A DNA stretch of 31,687 nucleotides from Scenedesmus sp. ARA3 (taxonomy: Eukaryota; Chlorophyta; Chlorophyceae; Sphaeropleales; Scenedesmaceae). The position numbers were made by a program, and so were the translations under genes. The notes under the pieces are model-generated. The model was given only the letters and a program-made list of their open reading frames with translations. It was not told the DNA's origin and did not search any database. This document shows positions 1 through 13,580 of the stretch, piece after piece. The number at the start of each line of letters is the position of its first letter. Positions within the stretch are counted from its first letter, which is position 1. The DNA lies in contig RWJK01001525.1 in NCBI GenBank assembly GCA_004335835.1, forward strand, positions 43,210-74,896. Reading direction: 5' to 3'.

Positions 1-54
<54 letters not shown>
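1..54. repeat. (GCA)18 trinucleotide repeat at the window edge
   Basis: An uninterrupted GCA/CAG run that begins at or before the left edge, so its full length is unknown. It lies just beyond the stop codon of the minus-strand IQ-motif gene, where its 3' UTR would be, reading as TGC/CTG on that strand. No coding role is visible. Confidence 0.95.
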
Positions 55-55
<1 letters not shown>

Positions 56-68
56 GTTTCAGTGTCAG

Positions 69-2141
69 CTACTCAGTGCTTAGCTCTGCAGGAACGTGCA
101 TTGCGTCTTTGATGAGGCGGTGGCGGTGCAGCCGCCATGTAGCCTGCAAGGGAGCAGCAGCATACGCAGCATGGTGTGTCAGGGAGGCAACACCTTGTAG
201 TTTGCTCAAAGGGTTGTCGCCGCAATGGCTGTTCTGCAGTAGCCGCGCTTATCAAGTGTTGCAGGAACCGCATTCCAGCGAACTGGCAGTTGCAGCAGCT
301 CAACGTACGCATAATCAGCCGGTGCACCTGCACGCAACAGCATGCCGTATGTGCACCTCAGTTTTTGAAACTGAGGCAGGGGCCCTGCCTCATCGTGGCT
401 GCTGTTCCCCAGCTGCTGTGTGCAGTTGTCTAACCCATCAACCCTCTCACCTGAATCATGCGTGCAGCAGCGTGCTTTATGTCCAGCTCAGTCACCCTGC
501 CCCGCAACTTGGCTCGCTTCTCAGCCAGCAGCTCCCGCCACCCTGCCTCAGCCTGATCTACTGCACCCTCCTCAACCAACTCAATCAGCTGCCAGGACTC
601 TGCTGCTGCTCGAGCTGCTGCATCTAGAGATAGACCGGGCTGGTACGGCCTTGGGGAGGCTTCGGGGCTCAGCCGGGCTGCTACTGCTGGCGGCGCTGCT
701 CGCAAGGTGCCCAGAAGCCTGTAGGAAGCACACCATAGCAGCGATACAGCAACAGCAACGTGATAACATGCTTGATGCATATGGAGGGCTCAGTTGCGCT
801 GCTGCTGCAGGCAGCGCTGCTCTCAGGGTAACCAGCAGCCTGCAGGCAGCAAAGCAGTGCAGTGATGCACATGCAGAGTTGACACAGCATTTGTGTGTGG
901 AAAGCTCTGGACCTAGTGTAGCTGCTGCCAGCTGTTGTGAGGCTTGTGGCTTGTTTATGTTGGCCAACTGTAAGCAGCGTTGTTGACTACTGCTGCCGCT
1001 GCTGCTGCTGCCGCTGCTGCTGCTGGTGTTCTGCTCACCTGAAGTGGCCCCAGTCATCCCTGTCTGTCTTTTCCTTCTGTTCAGCTGTGCGCTTGGCAGC
1101 AGTGCCCGCCACACGGCCTGAGGCATTGCTGGCTTGCACAGGCTTGCTGCTGCTGCTGCTGCCTTGGCTAGCTGGGGATGCTGTGGATGCTGCAGCTAAT
1201 GCGGCCGGCTGCTGCTGCTGCTGCCGCTGCTGTGGTGCTTGAGCGGCGGGTGTTTGACTGCAGCAACAGCACACACAGCAAGTGGGTCAGGCATCAGTCA
1301 TGCATGTACCACATTCCAGCTGTAAGATACGAAATTGTATGGTCTGGCTGCGTAGCTGGCTGTATGTGCAACCTCAGCTATGAGAGGTACACACCCTTGG
1401 CAGCAGCTGCAAATGCTCTTATGCATGCAGATCATGCTGCACAGCTAGCAATAGCCTGCACTAGGTGGCAAGCTAGTTGCGCGTACAGTATCAGCTGCGT
1501 TGAGCAGTCACCCACCTTGGCAGCAGCTGTCCTGCCTCATACTCTTTCTGGGCTTGAGAGAGGTTGTGGGATGCACCATGCAAAATGTCAAGCACCTGCA
1601 GGCATGTGCGATAATTGTGCCCTGTATATGAATGTAATTTTTTGATGGCATATGAAAAGCCAGCTACTGCTGCACTGCTGCTTCGGAGCGCCCTCCTAAT
1701 GTAGAGAAATCTGCGCCAGCTTGCAGCTGTACAGCACATGTGCTGCTGTCGTGCACCAGTTGCTTTTGTGATGCACAGCAATGTGTTGCGTGGGTATGCA
1801 TAGGCCTTAGCAAACGAATGTGCTGGTTGAACGAGAACATGTATGCTGCAATTATGCGCTGCCGTGTACTGCTGCTGTGTGTACTTGCATGTACACATAT
1901 GCAGGTAGGAACAGCTGTGCTACACATGGGTACCCATGGCTGTATGATGTGCGCCACTGGCTGTAGGTAAACTCACCTCACGAGTAACAATGATGCGTTT
2001 TGCTGCGTTTTTGAACTTCTTGAACGCAGACTTGTCTGACACTCGCAGGCTGCCTTCATCCTGTTCACTGTGCAGAAGTTTGCCATCCACATGGGCCGCG
2101 ACAGCCCGCTGCTCCTGTGCCTTGGTGTTATTTTCGTTCAT
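69..2141 (-). CDS. Unrecognised protein with a C-terminal IQ motif (5 exons)
   Basis: Exons in transcript order are 1977-2141, 1516-1595, 1039-1257, 451-718 and 69-143. They total 807 bases, or 268 residues plus TAG, with every GT-AG join in phase. I do not recognise the family. The first 55 residues (MNENNTKAQEQRAVAAHVDG onward) are charged and end in a lysine-rich stretch. Exon 3 is a low-complexity Q/A/S linker ending KTDRDDWGHFR. Exon 4 looks helical, with WQLIELVEEGAVDQAEAGW and RELLAEKRAKLRGRV. The join of exons 4 and 5 creates ARMIQATWRLHRHRL (IQ at about residues 243-244), which fits the calmodulin/light-chain-binding IQ pattern IQxxxR. A calmodulin-binding or cytoskeletal role is inference. 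The start is the first ATG of a phase-compatible exon; upstream exons cannot be excluded. Exon 4 has an extra acceptor-side copy in the preceding intron. Confidence 0.72.
770..862 (-). repeat. Decayed upstream copy of the exon 4 acceptor edge (IQ gene)
   Basis: On the minus strand the segment reads CTGCAG, then GCTGCTGGTTACCCTGAGAG, then a C/G-rich stretch. It parallels the true exon 4 start (CTACAG, then GCTTCTGGGCACCTTGCGAG, at 718 downward) about 123 bases away. The true exon keeps the open frame into the IQ region; this copy does not join to it. Confidence 0.6.
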
Positions 2142-2520
2142 TCTGAGCTATTATAGCAACCTTAGAGCGGTGGTGGCCATCTTGCAGTCCATGACAACAT
2201 GAAACTGCCGAGGAGCCATGTGTTCCAAGCACGCATATGCAAGACTGTAATAAAGGGCAAGTATGTATCATTATGTTCAAACATAATTGACTGAGCCTGC
2301 ACAACCCTTGACAGAGTCACTACAATGTCACTGCCGTGCATCGAGCAGGCCTACAAGCCCACAAAACATATAAAAGTAAATTTTAAACAAACATAATACT
2401 TTCTGAAGAAGCTGCTTGCTGCAGACGTACTGTGGGCGTGGTGACAAAATTACGTGAATATGCAAGTGCATCGGCATGCGGCATATCGGACTAGAGGTTG
2501 TCGAAGGACCAGTCACAGAC
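2142..2520. other. Divergent promoter region, no gene seen
   Basis: Lies between the start codon of the minus-strand IQ gene (2141) and the TATA box of the plus-strand agmatine deiminase gene. It includes an A/T-rich patch around 2365-2400. I see no supportable reading frame; it probably holds regulatory sequence for both genes. Confidence 0.5.
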
Positions 2521-2523
2521 GCC

Positions 2524-2530
2524 TATATAA
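2524..2530 (+). promoter_or_regulatory. TATA box of the agmatine deiminase gene
   Basis: TATATAA sits 342 bases before the start codon, followed by a pyrimidine-rich stretch (CCTCTTCCTTCTTCTCTTG around 2572-2590) suited to a transcription start and leader. A start about 30 bases downstream would give a spliced 5' UTR, since a good intron (2675-2860) lies between here and the ATG. Confidence 0.6.
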
Positions 2531-2674
2531 GAGATCCAGTCTACCCTAACCAGCAACAAGGCATCCTGCTCCTCTTCCTTCTTCTCTTGTACTGTTCGTC
2601 AGTCACAACCGCGCACTGAACTCTCACGCGAGCCACGTGAACCCACCTCTTCAGCTTGATACCTCGATCAAACA

Positions 2675-2860
2675 GTGAGTTCCTCCAGCTCGCTCTATCT
2701 CTGCATCGCTAGGGCAGCAGCAGCCTGCGTCCAACCAGACCTGCTGCTGTAGTACATCACGTGGGCCTTGTGCCTACACATTGCGAACTGTCTGCTCCGC
2801 AGCTTTGATCGTGTTCGATCAACCCCTTACTAACGCAGCGTCGTTTTCTGCTTCATGCAG
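2675..2860 (+). other. 5'-UTR intron with a TACTAAC branch site
   Basis: Donor GTGAGT at 2675 and acceptor TTCATGCAG ending at 2860, six bases before the ATG that opens the agmatine deiminase gene. A perfect TACTAAC lies at 2828-2834, with its branch A 27 bases from the acceptor, followed by a T-rich tract. This is the most canonical intron in the window and contrasts with the CTG-rich acceptors elsewhere. Confidence 0.65.
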
Positions 2861-2865
2861 TCGCC

Positions 2866-7886
<5,021 letters not shown>

Positions 7887-8880
7887 GCGCTGCAGTGTGT
7901 GCTGCAGCAGCCTGCTGGGTCAATGATCAGTGCAGAAACATAATTAGCAGCCGGCGCAGCATGCAGAATCGCCGGCTGATTGGGTATCAGGCATTTGTTC
8001 AATTCACTTGGAGAGTGCATATTGTACTTGTCCCTGCTGGTGACTCGCCAGCGGTGACTCACCAGTGATGTGACATCACGGTGATGTGCCACAGTCATGC
8101 AGCTTGCTGTGGAATCCTGCAACAACTTGTGTCATGGAACAGCCTGTTCCAACTGAGTTGCAAGGTTTGCTGCGGCTATGCCTGCCTGCAGTAAGTGCAG
8201 TTGCCGGTGGCAGGCCAAGCTGCTTTGGGTGTGTGAATCCCGCCTTGACAAACCAACCACCTGTGGCCTTGTACTGCAGCACTCACACTTGATGCTCGGT
8301 TACCCTGTCCCTCTGCGCCGAGAGTGCGCAGAGAGACTTTTGCAGCAAAGAGATGGTGATGCTAAACTGCTGATTCGGATATCTGTTGTGGGTGAAGCTT
8401 TGTTTGAGGGTTGTTGATGGTCAAAGTGAGGGCAGGGTTCGCGTATGCACATCAATCTGTTGTGCTGCATGTGAAGCGCAGTTGGACAGTAGGCGCACGC
8501 AGTCGTTGCACTGTGAAGCAACACATGTAACCTCTCCCTCTTCATCTACTTTGGTTGTTCCCAGCCATGCAGCTGAGTCATGAGGACTATTGAAAACCTG
8601 CTTATAAGCAAGACCACATGCGGAAGAAAGCTTGTCCCTAGTGAGGGAGCTGTGATCAGTTTGACACTTTTCAAATGCATAACAAGCCCCTTGGCGCTCC
8701 CTCTTCCGCACCAGCTGGATGTGTCAGAAGCTTCGCACCACAATGAAGCCGCTTATTGTTGTAGGGTTTGTATTATAGTTCCCTCGTGACCGAGGCGCTA
8801 TCGCATAACCATCGGCAATTCAGAGCGTAATCCACGGCAGCAGCAGCAGCAGCACCAGCACAATCAGTACCTCCAAACAC
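7887..8880. other. Intergenic region, no gene seen
   Basis: Between the deiminase stop and the WD40 gene start. It holds the deiminase 3' UTR, a TGTAA at 8526-8530 that could be its poly(A) signal, and presumably the WD40 promoter. A short (CAG)n lies at 8838-8853. The small open frames show no family resemblance. Confidence 0.5.
8526..8530 (+). terminator. Candidate TGTAA poly(A) signal
   Basis: The chlorophyte-type motif TGTAA lies 640 bases past the deiminase stop and about 350 bases before the next start codon. A long 3' UTR is common in green algae, but a five-base match alone is weak. Confidence 0.3.
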
Positions 8881-11755
8881 ATGAATATAGAGCAGGATCG
8901 CCTAGAATCCCGCATAGTTAACCAAATTCAAGATATCGGCCTTTCAGAGTTCAGGCGGCAGGCACTCAAAGGCCTCAAGCTGAAGACAGTAATCAAGGTA
9001 CAGCAGCACAGTACACAGCACCAGCCAGGCCATTTTTTTGCAACAGCGCACACATAAGATGCTGCAACAGCATAGCAGGTAGCTGAGTCATATTGTATTA
9101 CTCCTAATCAGTCGCATAAGGGTGCACACTCACTGCTGTGGTGCCTGGCTGTGCTTGCAGGAGAGCCACTGCTCAGCTGTACAGGCGCTGGCTTTCAACT
9201 TGTGTGATGCAGGCTGCCGCAACTTGTTTGCCACAGTCGGCAAGGATCAGGTAACGACAGTAGATGCTATTATTGAGTGTGGATGGGTGTTTGTCTATTA
9301 CAAGGATGCAAGCTGCAGTGCATGCCTGCATGCTGTCATGTTTGCACCCTGCAAACACCCAAGCAGCATGCGCTTTGCAAGCAACCCCTCTGCAGTGCTT
9401 ATCAGCTTTCCTGCAGGAGCATATGCTGTCAGTCTCCCTTTCACTGCACCACCTATGCATAGGTGCTGTACAGGCATGCCTGCAGGAGCAATCGCTGACA
9501 TGCCGCACTGCTGTTTCGTACTGCGCTTCATGCAGGCAACAATCTATGATGACCAGCACATGTCAGATCACATTGCTGTGGTGGCAAGCCTGTCTCTGTC
9601 AGACAGCATAGAGCAGGCACAGGTGTGTGTGCTTTGCTGCGTTGCTGTCAGGTGGCCTCACTTGGCCTGCAGTAGATGCAGCACAGCTGTGCAGCAATCA
9701 CTGCTTCAAGCGCAGCAGTGCCACCAACTGTGCCTTGCGCTGTCCATTTATCAATCGTGCTTGGCATGGGAAAGGATGTGCGTGCAGAGGAGTTGAGCAG
9801 ACATGTGCCGTGCTATTCTGTGTGCATGTCTTGCAGGATGCGTTTCAAGTGTGCTGCTGGGTCAACTGCAGCGGCCTGAGCAGGCACCCCTACGGAGATG
9901 CATTGCTGGTGAGGGCAGCTGGCACACAGTCAAATATCATGAATGGCGAGTCAGAAGGATAACTCAAGTAGTATGGCGCATGCTCTTGTATGTGCTGTTG
10001 TCTGCTTGTGTGGCTGCTTCAAATGACCATGTTGCATGGCTCTTTACATACATACACATGCCAGGAGTGTAGCTGCTCCAAATTCAGCTGCTGCAGGCTG
10101 TGAGTCAGATGCTGCCCTGGCACACACGTTCTGCGAGTATAACCATGCCTTGTATATCACATTTAATACCAGTAACCAATGCTGAGCAGTGCTTCCACTT
10201 TGCTTGATGCAGGCTGTAGCGGGCTCCGACCCCCACATACACATCATCAGCGTAGCAGAAGCAGCAGCAGTGGCTCAGCTGCCGCTACCCCCAGGGGCCT
10301 CTGCAGTGGAGCTCTCTGCAGCAGCAGAGCAGCCAGGGCTCCTGCTGGTGCTGTGTAGAGATGGCACGCTGCAGCTGTGGCAGGTGGCCAGCGGGCTGTG
10401 CTGCTGCAGCATCCAGACAGATGCCTTTGCAGTGGTAAGAGGAGAAGGATACTGTTAACAATAGCAAATCAAGCATGCAATCACGGGATGAACAGGCATC
10501 TCCACATGCTGCATGGTGCCTGGCACTGCCTAGATCTGCACAGCAAGTAGCAGCAACTGCACACATACATGCAGGGGTCTTCCTGTGAGTGATGAGGCAT
10601 GCAGAACAAATGCAATATGCTGTGGGCACAACCGCGCAGAGCCTCACTGTGTCTGTTGCAAGCGCAGCATCCCTGTACATACCACACGCTGCTTTCAAAC
10701 AGGCACAGACATACACTGCGCCATCAGGCATGCAGGCAACGCTGGTTAAACCTCTGCCATGCTGTGCTGTGGTGTGCTGCGCAGCGCTATGCTGCGCTGT
10801 CCGTGCTGCACTGTGCTGCTCTGTGCTGCGCTGTGCTGCGCTGTGCTGTGCCGTGCTGTGACGTGCCGTGCTGTGCCGTGCCGTGCTGTGCTGTGCTGCT
10901 CTGCACCAGGTGCTGCACCCACAGGGCCATTACGCGATAACATCCAGCAGGACTGGCAAGCCCAGCAGCTGGGACCTGCAGCCAGTGCTGCATGCAGCCG
11001 CTCAAGTGGCAGCAGCAGCAGCAGGAGCAGCAGGGTCGGACCCCAGCAGCGGGGATGTTGAAGAGCCAGCAGCAGCGGCGGCAGCGCTGGCAGCGGCAGC
11101 AGCTGCTGTGGTGAAATCGCCACTGCAACTTGAGCAATGTGGCCTGGAAGGTAGTGCAGTGGACTGCATGCGATTCCTGACAGGTGGGCCTGCGGCATGA
11201 TCTTTACATAAAACTTTCAAAGCATGCTTTACACACATACAGTGGACTGTATGCGCTTCCTGTCAGGTGTGTGGCTGCGGCTTCAAGTGGCTTTTGACGT
11301 TGCACAAGGTGCACAGCAACAGCACACTGCCTGCGTGCCTGCTGTAGCATGACAACAGCAGTGCAGCGGACTGCATGCGCTTCTTAACATGTGTGCAGGT
11401 CTGGCAATGCATTGCGCCAAGGTGCAAAACTAATTGACAAGTGCACAACAACACAATGACACGATAACAGCAGCGCATGCAGGACAGGGAGGGGGGTAAA
11501 GGGGGAAAGATCCTAATTAAAAAGTTCTCAGATGGGCCTGAAACTTTGTGTGCTTGGTCTACATGATCAGCAGCAACTAGATGTGCAAGTAGAAGGACCA
11601 GCTGCCGGCCAGCTGGTGTGGACCACGCAAGCCAGAGCTGTGCAGTTCGTGTGCAGTGCTTGCTGCCAAGCCTTACTGAACACAGCATTGCTTGCAGGTG
11701 CGTGACTGTGCATTTGCCATGCCTACAATTGTCATTTTAAAGTTGCCGCCGCCGC

Positions 11756-11802
<47 letters not shown>

Positions 11803-12136
11803 ACACGCTCGCCGCCAGAACTGCAGACGGCCGCATGGCCGCGTTGCAGCTGCCATCAGGCAAGCGGCTGAGCAGCTGGCGTGTCAACAGAATGCCGCTT
11901 CCAAGCAAGAATAGCTTCATGTTTAATGCACCAATAAAGCCAAGTGTGCTGCTGCTGCTGCTGCCGCTGCTGCTGCTGCTGCTGTTGCAGGCGACACGAT
12001 CGCCGCCAAAACAGCAGACGGCCGCATGCCGTGTTGCAGCTGCCCTCAGGCAAGCGCCTGAGCAGCTGGCGTGTCAACAAATTGCCGCTTCCTACCAAGG
12101 GTTGCTTAAAGTTTGATGCACCAACCAAGCCAAGAG

Positions 12137-12171
<35 letters not shown>

Positions 12172-12175
12172 ATGC

Positions 12176-12225
<50 letters not shown>

Positions 12226-12226
12226 A

Positions 12227-12259
<33 letters not shown>

Positions 12260-12844
12260 AGGCGACACGCTCGCCGCCAAAACAGCAGACGGCCGCATGG
12301 CCGTGCTCCAGCTGCCATCAGGCAAGCGTCTCAGCAGCTGGCGAATACCTGGCTGCTCTCACAGCACAGCTAGCTACAGCAGCCGCTGCTGCTTCGGGCA
12401 CACACGGGATGGCCAGTACATCTGTGTAGGTAAGGGTGCAGCTGGAGCTCAGGGAAGCGACACGCAATGTAGGGTGCGTGGTTGAGTGTGGGTTTGCCAG
12501 CTGCTGCCAGTTTTGAGTTTATGTTGGTTACTTGATAGGTGTGTTGGAGGCAAGGTGGAGGACGCTACTGCGTTTCACGTATGCCACCTGACACGTCACT
12601 GCTGCTGCTGCTGCTGGTGCCTCTGCTGTTGGCAGGCAACCACAATGCAGCCGCGTACGTGTTTGACACGCTGACTGGTAGCCAGCTGGCTCGGGTTGAG
12701 GCAATAAAGGTGCAGGGCTCAGTAAGGGCAGCAGGGCTCTCAGAGGACTGCAGGCACCTGGTGATGGTGGCTGGCAGTGGCTACGTGTTCAGGTTTGAGC
12801 ACACACCGGCAGCAGCGGCAGCAGCAGCGGAGGAGCAGCTTTGA
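8881..12844 (+). CDS. WD40 beta-propeller protein, EED/FIE-like (9 exons)
   Basis: Exons: 8881-8997, 9161-9250, 9536-9622, 9837-9908, 10213-10434, 10910-11183, about 11593-11697, 12262-12429, 12636-12844. The model is 447 residues; all joins are in phase, but the exon 7 acceptor is a weak guess among three. EED/FIE (Polycomb repressive complex 2) is the best match I can see: ESHCSAVQALAFN...NLFATVGKDQATIYDD parallels the first EED blade, GDALLAVAGSDPHIHIISV the second, LLLVLCRDGTLQLWQV a typical blade end, and AGLSEDCRHLVMVAGSGYVFRFEH the closing blade. An ORC-associated LRWD1-type propeller is the main alternative. If EED-like, it would help bind or spread histone H3K27 methylation in the nucleus (inference). 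An Ala-rich insert follows WDLQPV in exon 6. Exons 6, 8 and 9 have tandem edge copies. Confidence 0.75.
10746..10905 (+). repeat. TGCTG/TGCCG pentanucleotide array ending at an acceptor
   Basis: About 160 bases of imperfect GCTGT, GCTGC and GCCGT units in the intron before exon 6 of the WD40 gene. The array runs almost to the acceptor (CTGCACCAG, exon from 10910). Several stop-free shadow frames arise from it and were discarded. Confidence 0.85.
11150..11400 (+). repeat. Donor-edge copies of WD40 exon 6
   Basis: The exon 6 end GTGGACTGCATGCGATTCCT with its donor (11158-11190) recurs at about 11240-11272 (GTGGACTGTATGCGCTTCCT, donor GTGTGT) and more weakly at 11366-11400 (GCGGACTGCATGCGCTTCTT). 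All extra copies lie downstream of the full exon. Confidence 0.8.
11758..12345 (+). repeat. Three acceptor-edge copies of WD40 exon 8 with expanding CTG tracts
   Basis: A unit of CTG tract, acceptor and the exon 8 start (encoding GDTLAAKTADGRMAVLQLPSG) occurs three times, with GACACG at 11802, 11993 and 12264. Copy 1 has lost the acceptor AG (CTGGTGACAC). Copy 2 keeps CAG but has a one-base deletion after ATG that breaks the frame. Copy 3 is intact and continues into the rest of the exon. The CTG tract before copy 3 is the longest (about 12139-12260, with a few interruptions). Confidence 0.88.
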
Positions 12845-12905
12845 GTGGCAGCTGGCATTCTTCGCCACTGGCGCTCTTCGCCAGCGTTGCCACTGGTGAC
12901 AGCAG

Positions 12906-13084
12906 GTGTAGCTATGGCTTGGTTTGCAACCGTGGTTGAGGCAATCAAGGTGCAGGGTTCTGTGAGGGCAGCAGGGCTGTCAGAGGACTGCCGACACCTG
13001 GTGATGGTGGCTGGCAGCGGCTATGTATTCAGGTTCGAGCACACACCGGCGGCAGCAGCAGATAGTGCAGAGGAGCAGCTTTGA
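12906..13084 (+). other. Intact duplicate of the last WD40 exon; possible alternative 3' exon
   Basis: A tandem copy of the last exon lies 240 bases downstream of the first (GAGGCAAT at 12698 and 12938). It is preceded by GACAGCAG at 12905. Joining exon 8 to 12906 keeps phase and reads GVAMAWFATVVEAIKVQG, then the conserved SVRAAGLSEDCRHLVMVAG, a C-terminus close to the original and a stop at 13082-13084. It would lack the NHNAAAYVFDTLTG strand of the regular exon. The frame has stayed open, with mostly silent changes. Confidence 0.6.
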
Positions 13085-13204
13085 CTGGGGCTGCCAGTGG
13101 GGCTACTCGCCAGTGTTCCTACTGGCGACAGCACCATGTGGGACAGTCAGGCAAGCATTGCCATGGCTTGTTTGGTGACTTACCATGTCGAACATGATGA
13201 CACT

Positions 13205-13580
13205 GATCATGACGAGGGCAGGGCTGCGTGAGGGCAGCGGGGCTGTCAGAGGACTGCAGGCACCTGGTGATGGTGGCAGGCATTAGTGTTGATGTGTAGG
13301 TTTGTTAAGCAAACGCCAGCGACAGCAGCAGCAGATGTGAAGAGGAGCAGCTGTGACTGGCAGCGCTGGCGCAAGTGACATCACCCTTGGAAGACATTCT
13401 GGCATATGTTGCTATGGATATATGGTGGCAAGATCATAATCAATGGTGGGGAGGGCAGCTGGGATGTCGGAGGACTGCAGGCACCCGCTTTTGGTGGCTG
13501 GCAGTGGTTATGTCTTCAGGTTTTAAGCATACGCCAGCCACAGCAGCAGCAGATGTGAAGAGGAGCAGCTTCAAGTAGAA
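13205..13580 (+). pseudogene. Third and fourth decayed copies of the last WD40 exon
   Basis: CAGAGGACTGCAGGCACCTG recurs at 13247 and, altered, at about 13468, each followed by remnants of the GTGATGGTGGCTGG and AGCACACACC parts. Both have lost the reading frame. Together with 12698 and 12938 this makes four copies of decreasing quality moving downstream. Confidence 0.75.

Noticed and set aside
11944..12429. 161-codon leucine-rich plus-strand frame that looks like a membrane protein
   Set aside because: Runs through intronic CTG repeats; the conserved WD40 exon is in another frame (12262-12429).
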